33,861 bases of DNA, from positions 1 through 33,861 of the forward strand of contig JAAMXP010001087.1 in NCBI GenBank assembly GCA_019693395.1. Reading direction: 5' to 3'. How positions within the stretch are numbered: position 1 is the stretch's first letter; each line of letters starts with the position of its first letter. This stretch comes from Ettlia oleoabundans (Eukaryota > Chlorophyta > Chlorophyceae > Chlamydomonadales). A program made the translations under genes and the position numbers. Shown piece by piece: positions 10,047 through 21,677 of the stretch. Below the pieces are notes generated by a model. The model made no database searches and was not told the DNA's origin. It worked only from the letters and a program-made list of their open reading frames with translations.

Positions 10047-13000
10047 TCACAGCCCCGCCATTGAGTTGATGATCAGCTGGAAGCCCTCGGGCACAGGTGT
10101 CTTGTCCCGCGCGGCATCCACCAACAGGCCCATCTGCAGCAGCAGAACCCTCCGGCAGGCACGCAGTCGCGTATTTTTGTCATGTGCTAACAGCCACCCA
10201 AATCCTCATGCTAACAAGCGTGCGCTGGGAGTAAGCCGGCTGCATGCAGGCTTGTTGCATGTTCATGGGCTTATTGGGCAGCACAGTTCTTGGCCATGCC
10301 CCACTAGCAGGCTTACCCCACTGCGCAGCCTGCCTGCCTACTTGCCGTTCCCCCACGGTGCAACAACACCCACCCAACAATCAACACAATCCACGTCCGC
10401 TATGCACACCTACCTCTGGCTCCTCTAGGTTTGGCTGCCGCGCCAGGAATAGGAGCAGGTGGAAGTCTGCAATGCGGGCCCAGTAGGGCGCAGATCGGCG
10501 GGCCTGGAGGTGCGCCTTGAGCTCAGCAGTGCCTGCATTGCATGTGGTGGGTGCTTGGGTGGCATGCTGGGTGCAAGCGGATGAACAAAACGCATTGGGG
10601 AAGCACAGGAACGCCCATTAGCTTTCACTCACAGGTGTTCCTGTCAGCATGGCTGCAACGAAGCCTGCACTTTCAACTACCTGTCTGCAGTGGGCTGCCA
10701 GTGACTGTTTTCAGGCTACACACTCTTGAACCCAACCTGTCAGTCCACATCATACCCACCCTGCTTCGGCGCTCATCCCCCATCCGCATATCCTCCCCGC
10801 ACCCACCACCCCTCTTTACCCAGAAATCACCACTACATTGCACCCACCCTGTGGCAGCAGCCTGTTCTCCACCGAGAACTTGTTCTCCAGCGGTCCCTCG
10901 TGGTCTTTGACAGCTACCGGCAGCAGGAAGTAATCGTTGTCCACCTCACCCTCGTCTTTGCCCGCTACGATGACAGGCTTCTGGTCTTTGGGCTCCTGCA
11001 GGAAAGCAAGGGGCAGGCAGCATGCTGCTATTCGATAGACATAAACCTTTACTTTGAAACGAGAGAGGTAGATTATGTCTTTGCGAGGAGGAATAGCTTT
11101 CATAACGTAGAGAAAAAGCAACAAGGGAAGCGGCACCACTGGACGCAAAATCGCGGGACAAAAGAGGATGGTCATAAAAAAGATTGTGAAAAAGCGGGGT
11201 CATTTATCGCAGTGGCAGGGGTTGACCTTGCAACATGCCTGGCTGTATATTTGCGATGCAGGATTGGGCAAGGCAAGGCCGGTGCGCTGATCGCTGCTGC
11301 GCAGTTACCTTTGGATTCCGCAGTTTGGATTTTCCGCTGGGCTCTGGCTGCTCCTGGAACCAGCCCTCCCTCCACAGTTTCACACACTGGTCAGACACCT
11401 GGAACACCTGCAAGCACACCCCAGAGAATGAGGGTGGTACGCTTAGAGTTTGTTGGAAAGGGCAGACTGATGGGGGCACATGTGGGATTTACAGCAAAGG
11501 CGCCGATGGCAGGCCACAGACACGACAATGGCGGTAGCACAACGGGCAAACAAGTGGGCATTGGCGACTGTGGTATGCCTTGGGATGAGGATGAAGAAGT
11601 CATTCCTTGCCCGTAGACTGCAAGGCTTTTGTATAACAAGCGGACTCACCTCAAAATGCACCTCTGGCTGTCCGTCCTCGCCCGGCCATGTGGCCACCAC
11701 CGCCGTCACTGCATGTTCACCCATCTCATCCTGCAAGCGGTGAAGGGAGGGACAGGAGCCAGCACACCCAACACAGCACAGGTCAGTTGGCCAACACAGC
11801 CGTGTCAGGCACGGCTGAAACCAACCTGCCTGTTGTTCGAGCTGGGAAGGTGCTAAGACGACCACAACAGGTGAGCATGTGCAATATGGCTCCAGTCATA
11901 AGAGGCCATTTGCCATTTGCAAACCATGCTGCTCAGCCCCACATCTGTAAAATGCCTCAAGCTGCCGTGAACTCAAAAGCAGTGAAAGAGCAGCGACGAC
12001 TACCATCCGATGTTGCCCCACCCCAGCCGTGCATCCAACACTGTCCCATCCCTGGCACCGCAGCCATTTAGTTCTTCAAGGTGATCTGTCCTACCCCACC
12101 TGTATGGCCGCCATTTGGCAGATCTCCTCGCTACTCATGATGAAGTCCCTCTCCTTGGTGGACTGAGCAAAGATCCAGCCCACCTTACGCCAACTGCGGA
12201 CATAGTGTTGCACAGCATGCGTCCATAGCGGATGGCGGGTTTTGTGGAAGTTGGAGGCGAGAGAGGCACAGTGGTGCTGACGCGGGAGCGGGAAGCGGGG
12301 CAAAGGGCAGCCCGCAGCAACCTTACCACCCTGCTGCCCTGCCTCACATATCAAACAATTGGCAAACCCAGCCAATTCACAACCAGCAGCACCAGCAGCA
12401 ACCCACTGCCGATCCTTACCCAGCGTGTTACCCACCCACTCACCCCATCCGCTCTGCTATGAAATCCGCCAGCTGCTCCTCCCGCGTCCCCCGCTCAAGA
12501 GAGAGGCTGTCTGCACTGCCCTGCTGCGACGGCTCATAAATTGCATTCACAAACACGTTGCCCTCCTCGTCCACTGCAGCATGGACAGTGGGTAAAGAGC
12601 AGAACCCGTTCGGACTGATGAAAATGTTGGCAGGTGAGCAAGCGCACGCGGTAACGCAGCGCCCCTGGCACTGCCTGCCGCTATGAGGACTACAACTGCA
12701 CCATTTGCCTGCGCTGTCTAAGAAGTCCAGCGTGCGTTACCCAGGTGGAAACGGGGTGGTGTTCATGGAACTAGGTGGGCAGCAGAGCGGTGGGATACGA
12801 GCTGTGAAGCAAGAGGTGGGGCATGGCAGCAGCAGTAGTAGTATGGCAGTCTTTGAACAAGCGCAAATGCTGCTAAAACCATGTTCATTACAACCAAGTC
12901 AGTGTACCACCGGGGTGCCAACCCAATACCCACCTACCCCTACCTGTCTTACCTGTCCCGTATAGGATGCCGCCGCGCTTAATTGAGAAGGCAATGGCTG

Positions 13001-14051
13001 ATGCCACGTAGGATTGGAAAGCATTCGCTGCTGCAAAGTCCAATGAGGCTGAGGCGGTATGGGGGGTTTCCTGCCGCTCAATTCGCGTCTGTGCTGCCAC
13101 CATTGCTGCCACATCCATGTGAGCCCCGAAGGGGCGCTTCTCCCAGTCTGCCTTCTTCACAGCGGGCGTCACCTCGCGTTTGAAGTGGTACAGCAGGAAA
13201 ATCTGAACGGGAGGAAAGAATGGAATAGGCGAAGCATGGGGGCAGGACAGATAGGGTCGTGGTGCTGTGAGGGATGGGGTGGTGGCGGTTGGTGCAGCAT
13301 AGGCAAGAAAAACTGCGAAAGGTGAACAAAAAGCAAATGGTTCCAGGTGCAGCATATGGGCGGTGTTCCAAGCAGGCGCGGGGTGCAGCGAGATGCAGTC
13401 CAGCGACAGGTGGGTGAGGGTTACTGCAGAAGAGGTCTGCGGGTATGGCAAAACCAGCGGGAGGGCAGCGGCACACACCATGTCGCCATGCTGCACGCCC
13501 AGCTGCCGTAGCGGTGCGGAGTTGTCCAGCATATCTGTGAAGCCCGAGGTCTCCTTAGCAGTGAGCTGTGGATCAGGGAGGTTAGCAGCAGGGCAGTAGA
13601 TCTGTGAACCAAGGCACGATGTGGCGGGTGTGCACTCGCAAGCAGGCAGGTGGGTGATGCCTCAGGTAGCTGATGCGCGGCATCCAAATACGGTTGCCTC
13701 CCTCCTGGCCTCTCGCTGCACATGCAGTAATGCAAACGCCATAACATTCTGTCTGCGTTCCCCAGTCGGGCTACCCGCACACGCACCAGCTGCGGGTTCT
13801 TGGACAGCAGCATGTCTTCCAGCGGCACCCCCAGCTTTTGCTGAATCGCAAGCTTCAAACCAGACAGCGTGCTACTGTCTTCCACCTCGATGCGCTCCAG
13901 GCCATCTCTGTGGAAGGAATGGGACGAGACAAACAGCAATTTCCAGGGCGAGAAGGGCTGCGGACAGAGCGGCAGTGGCGCCGGCGGCCGTCGTCGCAAG
14001 CAAGCACGGGCCACGCTCCGAGGCCTACCTGGATCTCAATCGCACGATCAT
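10047..14051 (-). CDS. NPL4: NPL4, ubiquitin-binding cofactor of the CDC48 (p97) segregase
   Basis: Complete model of 426 aa in eleven exons: 14051-14029, 13907-13787, 13553-13425, 13202-12953, 12573-12444, 12193-12100, 11730-11650, 11407-11309, 10995-10848, 10532-10414, 10133-10047. All introns are GT-AG and phases agree. With UFD1, NPL4 recruits CDC48 to ubiquitinated clients in ER-associated and, in plants, chloroplast-associated degradation. The 23-nt first exon gives MIVRLRSR, which joins DGLERIEVEDSS as in plant NPL4; the ubiquitin-like domain covers about 1-95. The NPL4 core follows: FAAANAFQSYV, AFSIKRGGILYGTVDEEGNV, AIYEPSQQG, KVGWIFAQS, FQVSDQCVKLWREGWF, EVDNDYFLLPV, HEGPLENKFSVENR, RIADFHLLLFLARQP and PEGFQLIINSMA. 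The metazoan zinc-finger cysteines are absent and there is no C-terminal NZF finger, as in plants. The length matches plant NPL4. Confidence 0.96.
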
Positions 14052-14931
14052 CTGTCACCGCGGCGCCCACTCCGCTTTGCAGCCTAGAAATCACCAGGCG
14101 CCCGGATCACTGTCTGCGGCTGGAGTTGATCGATGTGGTCAACCGCGCAATTTGTACGTCCTCAGACCCAAGCGAGTTCCTCAAACAAACACTGCACCAA
14201 GGCAGCTGCATCCCTGAAATGCGTGCTGCTGCAGCGGGTAGCGGCGCAGCGGCGAATTTGTTGGCGCTTGCACCAGGCCTGTGGATGAAAAGCGACATGG
14301 TTCAGCGTTATGAATGCTCAAGTGTGGAAGCATGATGTATTTCATTATCGAATCAATAGCTGAACCATGAAGGTGCCGCTGCTATGTGCAACACAGTCGC
14401 CTCAGATAAGCTGGCTGAGGCGGGTGCTGGCGGAAACCTGCCACAGACACAGAACCAGAGGCAGGCACCACCAGGGAAAGTCGTTCACATTTCCCCTGGG
14501 GTTGGTCTGGCAAAATGATGGCTGGCTGCCAAAATGTTGCCAGCAGTTGATATCAGCTGTGAACAACGGGCTGGAAGCGCGCCTGAATGCGTGGCAGTGA
14601 ACAGCTGCACAGCAATATCGCATATCAAACCAATGATACGGCGGATGTTTCTCATATGTGTCGTGATTACAAAACGTAGGTGAAATCAAAGCCGGCAGAG
14701 ACATGCGTCTCTTCCCATTCAACAATGCCCTGGCGCCCGCCCTGTCGCGCCCGCTATGCTCCGACCTGACCAGTGTGCTGGTTGTTGCGGCAGCAGTTTC
14801 GCATACCGCCATCATTTCCAGATCCTTTCTACTGTCCAAACCGTACCTTCACCGCCCGTCCTCCGGCTGCTGAGCCTTCCAACCAACTCCGAAGCGTGCT
14901 CCGGGTCCAGGCTTCAGCGCACCGTTGAGAC
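14052..14931. promoter_or_regulatory. Divergent intergenic region NPL4 / CKS1
   Basis: About 880 bp between the NPL4 start (minus) and the CKS1 start (plus). A 145-codon open frame on the minus strand (14839-14402) has no recognisable domain, splice context or compositional support, so I treat the region as promoters and 5' UTRs. Confidence 0.4.
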
Positions 14932-15574
14932 ATGCCGCTTGAAGATATTATGTACAGGTCAGTGTGGCTTCCTAACGTCGATGCCTGTGCAGCGTCGATT
15001 GGGGAGCATCAGCGGCGGCGCGGCGCCACCTTTTCAACCACCTGGCTGAAGCTGTGCTCCCTATTACTGATGTAGCGAGAGGTATAACGACGAGTTCTAC
15101 GAGTACCGGCACGTGATGCTTCCCGAAGATATCGAGGGGATGGTTCCATCGGGCCGCCTGCTGTCTGAGGCAAGTCATCAGTCTGTGCCGCTGCCACCCC
15201 CTGATTCGTTGGCGCTGAGGTAGCACCATGCTTTCTTCTGTTGCCCTGCCCTCAGGCGGAGTGGCGCGCTCTAGGCGTGCAGCAGAGCCGAGGATGGGTG
15301 CATTACTCAATCCACAGGTCAGTTGGTGCAGCTCGCTGCCTTACGGCTTGCTCCCCTTGGGTATTCCCAGGACCCAGCCAAGGAAGCCCCAACCACCGTC
15401 AATGTTAGGTCTTTCACCTCGCCAACTATCCGTCCCAAACCCCTCGTTTTCTGCAGGCCAGAGCCACACATCCTGCTGTGCAAGCGGCCTCTCAACTTTG
15501 ACCCTGACACCTTCAAGCAGCGCATGGAGCTGCACCAAGCTGCTGCTGCCGCGGGTGCCCCATTCACCTACTAA
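14932..15574 (+). CDS. CKS1: CKS1, cyclin-dependent kinase regulatory subunit
   Basis: Complete model of 99 aa from exons 14932-14957, 15076-15169, 15256-15317, 15457-15574. CKS proteins bind CDKs and present them to multiply phosphorylated targets in cell-cycle control. Hallmarks: MYSERYNDEFYEYRHVMLP, GRLLSEAEWRALGVQQSRGW, VHYSIHRPEPHILLCKRPL; the HRPEPH hinge is intact. The position equivalent to Lys11 of human CKS1 is Arg (SERY against SDKY), a conservative change in the phosphate-binding set. About 20 extra residues follow the core (DPDTFKQRMELHQ, then Ala-rich). The second intron (15170-15255) has a GC donor, GAG|GCAAGT. The short first exon is chosen because MPLEDIMYS fits both phase and the conserved YSE/DKY start. 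Confidence 0.95.
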
Positions 15575-15758
15575 GCTCCCACATGCAGAACATTTCAGCG
15601 GCGCGGAGGCTGAGGCAAGGAGCCAGACGTCAAGGCATCACTTCGGTGCCCAGCACTGTAGCGGCAGGAAAGCAGGGGCGTCGTCGCTTCCCTCCCGTTC
15701 TGGTACCACAGTTGTTCTGCTGGATAGGCAGACAGCAATTCTTTGTGCTCATCGGCAA

Positions 15759-15768
15759 TGTAATGTAA
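15759..15768 (+). terminator. Tandem poly(A) signals of CKS1
   Basis: Two TGTAA motifs (15759-15763 and 15764-15768) abut each other about 190 nt after the CKS1 stop. The convergent gap 15575-15904 between CKS1 and UFSP2 holds no coding exon. Confidence 0.6.
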
Positions 15769-15904
15769 ACGTAATGACAGGCATTCTATCTCAACAAGAG
15801 AGTTGGACAGAGAAAGGGAGTCGTTGGAGAGATGTAAGGCGTTTAGATGCAGCCAATTGTCAAGGCCAGGATGTGCCTGCAAGGCTCCCGTCGGTAACTG
15901 CTGC

Positions 15905-18900
15905 TCAGACCGTGGTGGGACGCTGTGGGCAGAGCAGGTTGTAGAATGCTCCTGACACAAAAAGGTCGCCCCCTGCTGCCGCTTTGTCGCCCGGCTGCTT
16001 CCAAGATACCCACTGGCCTGCACATAGGGCAACGGATTGGAGGGTCCGGCATTGAGCCGAGGTGTCCAAAACAGTGCTCAGCGAGCTCCACTACCCAAAG
16101 GCATCTCGATCGCTACGCTGGCTGGCCCACTCGTTCCAAAGGCATGCACCAGTGCCCAGCCTACTTGTGAGGCAACAACTATACTCGCAACCTTTCAACC
16201 ACTGGGCCACAGCCACTCAAACACCCCCACCAACTTCTCCCGCATCCGCGCCGGCAGCCCAGCACCCACAAAACGTCCAACACGCCCAACTCCACCTCAC
16301 CCACCTGCATGTATTTTCTTCATGTCCTCCCCTCCAGTGTAGTGCGGGTCCAGGATGAGAAAGGCGCACCGCCCGCTACGCTCATCAAAATCGATGCCCA
16401 GCAACGTGTAGGCGAGCACCCCTCCGCCAATCATGATGGGGGTACCTGTGTGGATTTTAATACAAAAAAAGATGAGGATGGGGGAGTGGAGAGCTGCATA
16501 CTGCCTTCCTCGGTGGATGATTGCAAGGAAGGTTTGGGGGTGTGGTAAGAAAGAGCAGTTGAAGAGCCAGGCTTGCTGCCCCACCGCTTGCCCGCTTCTG
16601 CTCCCCACGAGCAGCCATGGCCAAGTGTATGCAAAGCATGCACCCTCCAGCCACCGGGCAGCCACTTTGTGTGCTATTGACCAGAAAAACTGCTGGTTGT
16701 CCCGTCCCTGCCATCCACTGCATCACACCACCACCGCAATCCGGCGCACCTTGCGTGTCAAAGTGGTGCGCAATCTGTCGGGCCTGGCTGGGCATATCGT
16801 CACCGCTCTCCACCCGCAGCACCTTGTGTCCCACACCCAGGAGTGTGTCCAGAATATAGCCCAGCTCAATGGCCCCTATCCACTGCCTGAAGCCATTAAG
16901 GAAGGAAGAAGCGCAGGAATCAAGAGGTGGTGAATGCCAACAAAGTTGGATTTTGGCAAACTTTGGTCCCGTGGCGCTACTGTATGCCAACAATGGGTGG
17001 TTGCGATTTAATCAACCATCTGCAAACTCACCAACACACTGGCCATTTACCAAAATCGCCAACAACGTCCCACACAAAGTTCGATAAAAACTCACTTGCT
17101 GCCCACGAATGAGGCGGGTTTGTCCCCTATCTGAACCAGTGCCTGCTGGATCTCTCGGTGGCTGGGTGGCGGGCGGGTGGTGTAGTGCTGGCGCGCAAAC
17201 CAGGAGCAGAGGGTCTGCAGGGAGCGGTATGCGCAACCCCAGCCATTGTCGTCGAATTTGTCCTGCATGGGGAGAGCCGGTGAGCCAACACGTACTCACC
17301 AATATACTTGATGATGGCAAAAGTGAAGGACGGGAGGAGGGCAGCAGACAAAGTGTGTGGACCACAGTGAGAGAGCTTACCCAAAATTCCAGACACCACC
17401 ACACCTCCACCCACCCACCCATCCAAGCCCACTCGCAGCCACACCTGCATGTAGTGATAGTAATCGTAGCTGCCCTGCACAAGGTGCACGCTGCCCCTCA
17501 GTGGTGGCGGTGGCAGCCCCAAGTGCACGTCCTGCAGCCGTGGCTTGCCGCCCACGCCGCCACTGGTCAGCGCTGCTTCCAGCCCTCCGCCACCGCCTCT
17601 ACTGCTGCTGCTGGCACCGCTCCAATCCAGTGCATTTGCCACCCGCAGCAGGGGGCGGTCGGCGGGGAGGCCCAGCAAGGCGTGAAGGGCCTGGCGCTGT
17701 GGTAGGAGTGCCTGCTCGTCTTCCTCTATGCTGGTTGCAGGCAGCGGGTAGAGCTGCAGGGCATTCACAATTCAGAGTGGCGCTGTACGTTTGTGCATAC
17801 TTGAGCCGCGATGGACGCAACAGGGGAATAGGTGGCAGCCGAGGGGGGTATCAGGCTATGAAAGGGGTACAGGGGTTGGGTGATAAGGCGACTTTCAGGG
17901 CGCCCACGTAGAACTCGGAACCAGACAGGTCCAGAAGGCGTGGCTGGTTGAAACGTTCACATCACCCCTTGCCCTTGACATGAACCTGGTTACAACGATC
18001 ACAACGGAACCGCAGCTCACCAGAGTGATGTGGTGGCAGAAGCCGGGTGGGAGGAAGTGCAGGGCACGCAGCGGCGGCAGGTGCACCGCCGCAGCTTCAA
18101 CTGCACCTCGCTGCATCGCGCTCAGCTGCTGCCGCACAGCGGGCCGTACCACCGCGGCTACTGCCTCTGCGGCGGGCATGCTGGCCGGCACGTAGCAGAG
18201 CACATCTAGCAGTAGTGTGGCGTGGCGTAAGGGGTCTGCATGTGCTGCTGGCTGCCAGCTCAGCTGAGGTGCGCAGCAGCCGGCAGCCGCGCCACCTGGC
18301 GAGGCACGCTGGTACGGTCGCAGCACTGCAGGGCTGGCCCAGCTGGCACCCAGAGCAGTGAACGGCTCTGTGCCGGGCAGCGCAGGCTGCACAGTGGCCG
18401 TCTTGATGCCACCGCTACTGTTGGTGCTACTGCCCACCGCTGGTGCCGCCTTTGACTCTGCCACATAGATGGAGCTGGGCCCACAAAGCTCCTCCTCCAA
18501 CTCCTTAAGTGCCTGCTCCAACCCATGGCTGCCTGCTCTGCTGCTCACAGTCAGCACCAGGTCAGCAACGCAGCGCACTGGCACGTATTCCTCGGCCAGG
18601 TCCTTCAGCAGGCCGCTGTCGCTGGCACAGGCGGTTGCAGCGTCCAGCAACTCCGGCTGGCAGGCAGTCAGCCCACCACCATGCTTCACAAAATACCGTA
18701 GACTGCCGTCTTCACTGACAGCAACAGCCAGGTCCCCAGGCTCAGGGAGGGCTTGCAGGTGGGGAGCGCCCTCGACACCATAGCACCCAACCACCGCCAG
18801 TGGCGGCGGCAGCAGCGCCGCTGCCATCTCTGCAGACCAAGGAGGGCGGCTATGGCGAAACGTTTGAAACGGTTCGTTGTTTAATCGAAGCTTTCCGCAA

Positions 18901-19101
18901 AGATAAGCAACCTGGCAAACCCAAGCAAGCCCTCCGCTCGCCTGCTGTAATGGCTAGGTTGCCCTGCTCGCAGTGCAGTGCGCCAAGTGCGATCGTTAAG
19001 TTTGCATCCCGCAGTCCCACCAGCAGCCCCGTTCCCTGCTGCCGCTTGTTGGCTTGAATAGAGGCCGGCACATCCTGCAGCACTTTGAGGACAGCCACCA
19101 T
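15905..19101 (-). CDS. UFSP2: UFSP2, UFM1-specific cysteine protease
   Basis: Model of 621 aa in seven exons: 19101-18912, 18829-18021, 17753-17445, 17262-17096, 16886-16750, 16445-16305, 16017-15905. UFSP2 releases UFM1 from targets such as ER-bound ribosomes and can mature the UFM1 precursor. The C-terminal peptidase domain is complete: [20 protein letters not shown] carries the catalytic Cys (about 446), then [54 protein letters not shown], the Asp-Pro-His motif [12 protein letters not shown] (about 568-579) and the ending [13 protein letters not shown]. The long N-terminal part ([18 protein letters not shown] and [12 protein letters not shown]) corresponds to the non-catalytic domain of plant and animal UFSP2, and the length is close to plant UFSP. 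The first intron's donor is uncertain; a shorter protein starting at 18827 is the alternative. Confidence 0.93.
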
Positions 19102-19362
19102 GGCCAGCGAAAAAGGCCGTTCGACCGGGGCTACAGTAAATTAGAGTCTGATCAGGCTGGGTTGTTAAAGCAGCACTAGTGCTCCATCCACCCGCCACGT
19201 GGTGTCGCCGCCACAGCTCCCCCAAAAATGGCTGTGCATTGCCTACTGAAGCATAGAACCCATCTACATTGATACGTGCATCTTAGTCAAATTTCAAATT
19301 TACGTAAGAAGATGTTGATCAGTTTCAAGATTGCGAAGAGGGACCAGACACTGTTGAGCATG
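19102..19362. other. Short tandem-gene spacer
   Basis: This 261-bp stretch separates the phosphatase stop from the UFSP2 start, both on the minus strand. It must contain the phosphatase 3' end and the UFSP2 promoter. I see no TGTAA on the minus strand here and no further exon. Confidence 0.4.
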
Positions 19363-21677
19363 TCAGGGGTCGAGCTTGTCACCACCCTCTGGTGCAGGGG
19401 GATGCCAGTTCTCCTCCGTCAAGTTGCGTATGATAGCATTAAGCTCTCGGTCCTTGAGCCCGATGTGCTTCAGGTAGTTGTATGCGGAGCCGTAGCGATC
19501 TTCTAAGTGGCCTATTGTGCTCTCCATGACCGCCGCTGCTGCCGCCATTATCTGTGGAAGGGGTGCTGGTGGAGGGAGGCAAGCTGACTCCGAAAGCTGT
19601 GCAGCTCCAGAACATCTTCAACCAAACACAGGAAGAGCACAATGGGAAAGTTGCTCGGCTCATGCCGGGGACAGCCACCCACCTGATCCGTGGTCAGGTG
19701 CTCAGGCAGGCCCAGCAGCTGCCGCTTCTCCCGGCCCTCCCGCAGCAGCACCTCAGACAGCGCATAGTCTCGCACAACAGCCTACGAAATACTAGGTGGT
19801 GATGGGAAGAAGAGGGAGACATGGACAGGCAGCAGGCCAGAAGAGGACTGAAGCAGCAGGGGACAGTAAACAGAGGCAGTGTGTAACAGCAGGGGAGGGG
19901 GCTTGTAGCATGGCAAGTAGGTGGAGGGAATCACACAGAGCGGCCGGCAGGGGCACGGCCGGCACAGCTTCAGCGAGCCGATTACCTGATCTGCAACTTG
20001 CTGCTGTTTGAGGGACGAGGCAGCAGTGGTAAGCGCAACTGCCTGTGGGCAGGCCTGACAGGCACACACCAGCTGGCACACCCTGGGCGACATAAACTGC
20101 TACACAGTATGCCTGCTGCCCAGAATGCCAGATAGCTGTGTGCTTTTGCCCACCTGGCGCTCCACGCCGCACAGCCCCAGCAGCAGCATGGCCACAAGCC
20201 CGGTGCGGTCCTTGCCTGCACATTACACGGCGGGCATAGCAGGTGAAGCAGGCACTGCAGGCAGCGACTTGATCAGCTGAAAGCAGACGCTGAGCAGACC
20301 ATCAAGCAAAGCAGGTGAAAATTGCTGCCATCCCCACCTGTACCTCTGTCATGACTTCCCACCCCCACCCCCAGCCACACCCTCACCCTCCCTCTTGAAA
20401 GCTGCGCCTCACCATGGATGCAGTGCACCAGGAGAGGGAAGTTTGCGGGGTCGGCAAACAACCTCACAGCCTCTGCCAAGCGCAGCTTAGCTCCCTCCAG
20501 CAGTATGATGTAGAGCCGCAGGTAGCCCATGATCTCGGGGTCAGCCACGGCGCCTGCCGAGTGGCACAGCACAGCACAGCAGCAAGTAGGACAATGATGG
20601 GCAGCGGCAGGGCAGGGCGGAACACTGCTGGACATGCATCGACAATCGGTGCCCTGCGCCTGCATTACCCCACAGGCGAGCCTCCACCACGGGCGCCCTG
20701 CTCCCGTCGGCTACCATCCACCAGACCTGCAACAATGGGCTCCGGGTGCTTGCGCCGCACTGCTGCCCACAGCACCCGCGCCTGGATGGAGCGTGGCATC
20801 TCCCACAAAATGCGCAGGGAGACACGGGGAGGCAGCAGGTCCACTGCAGTGTGATGAGAAACACAGCAGCTGGCAAAAGTCTTCAGGGCCTTCTTCTTAA
20901 TTGCTTTCAGATACTTTATAATCTTGCACTGGTACTGGAGGTTTGGCAAAATGCAGGGGGTGCACCCCCTGGTCACGAAGCGGTGCGGCACTTGTGCTCC
21001 TGCACGCACCATGGTACACCCGCGCAGGTATGCCGTAGTGCTTGCAGCATTCTGAGGTGCATCGGGAGCAGGGCGGGGTGGCGGCGTCTTCATCAAGGGC
21101 CCCTTCCCAACGCTCATGGGCATAGCGCTTGCCGCTCAACCGCCATGACAGCCATCCAAGGCAGCGCCTGCAGAAATTGATGGGTAAGAGGGCGACAAGG
21201 GGTGATGTGCTGGTGGGCGGCTCAGGTGGTGGGTCGGATGGCGGTGGAAATGGCTGCTGCCCCCATTCACCTAAGCGCCTGCTGCAGGTTGGTGTGGTGT
21301 GTCTTGCAGTGCACGGGGGGCTGGCGCAGGTCCAGCACGGCGCCAACACCCAGCTGCTCCAACTCGGCAGCGCTTATTACCTGCGGATGAAGGGCCTTGA
21401 TAAGGTGGGTCAGAGCTGGGATATGTTTGTTACGAGGGTCGACAAGCTTGTCCAAGTTAGACCAGGGTGCCAGAGCTAAAGAGGGACTGGTGGAAGGGTG
21501 GGCCATGCAGGTTGTTGCCTCAGGTGTCAAGACTGCGTAGCCGCCACCCATCCCTCCCAACATGCATCCTTGTGAGCAACCCAAATTTGCAGCTCGTCGT
21601 GCCTGGCTGCTGCGGTACACACGCCCTGGATGAATTGTACTGCTGACGGTGTGAAGGTCTCGAAAGTTGACCCCCAT
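19363..21677 (-). CDS. Protein tyrosine phosphatase, Y_phosphatase3-like (HCX5R)
   Basis: Model of 316 aa from exons 21677-21603, 21380-21271, 21167-21010, 20843-20727, 20553-20413, 20215-20154, 19781-19683, 19551-19363. The catalytic P-loop is LVHCIHGKDRTG: Cys about 198, Arg about 204, the signature of PTP/DSP enzymes. Its KDRTG form and the flanking pattern, NFRDL and VYRSSQ at the N-terminus, VGAVLDLR, VRDYALSE after the P-loop and a terminal helix YLKHIGLKDRELNAIIRNL, fit the Y_phosphatase3 type, whose members dephosphorylate phosphotyrosine or inositol lipids. The substrate is unknown. Intron 1 appears to use a GC donor (CAG|GCACGA), since only that joins RSSQ to VISAAELEQLG in phase. 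A microexon at 20003-19986 (QQVADQ) inside the long intron after the P-loop would also keep phase. Cys-rich residues near 93-105 are unusual. Confidence 0.88.

Noticed and set aside
10726..11616. A 296-codon open frame on the + strand
   Set aside because: It lies antisense across NPL4 exons and introns, has no recognisable motif, and is explained by GC-rich shadow coding.
14402..14839. A 145-codon minus-strand frame between NPL4 and CKS1
   Set aside because: No family motif, odd Cys/His/Trp composition and no splice or poly(A) context; better read as promoter and 5' UTR.
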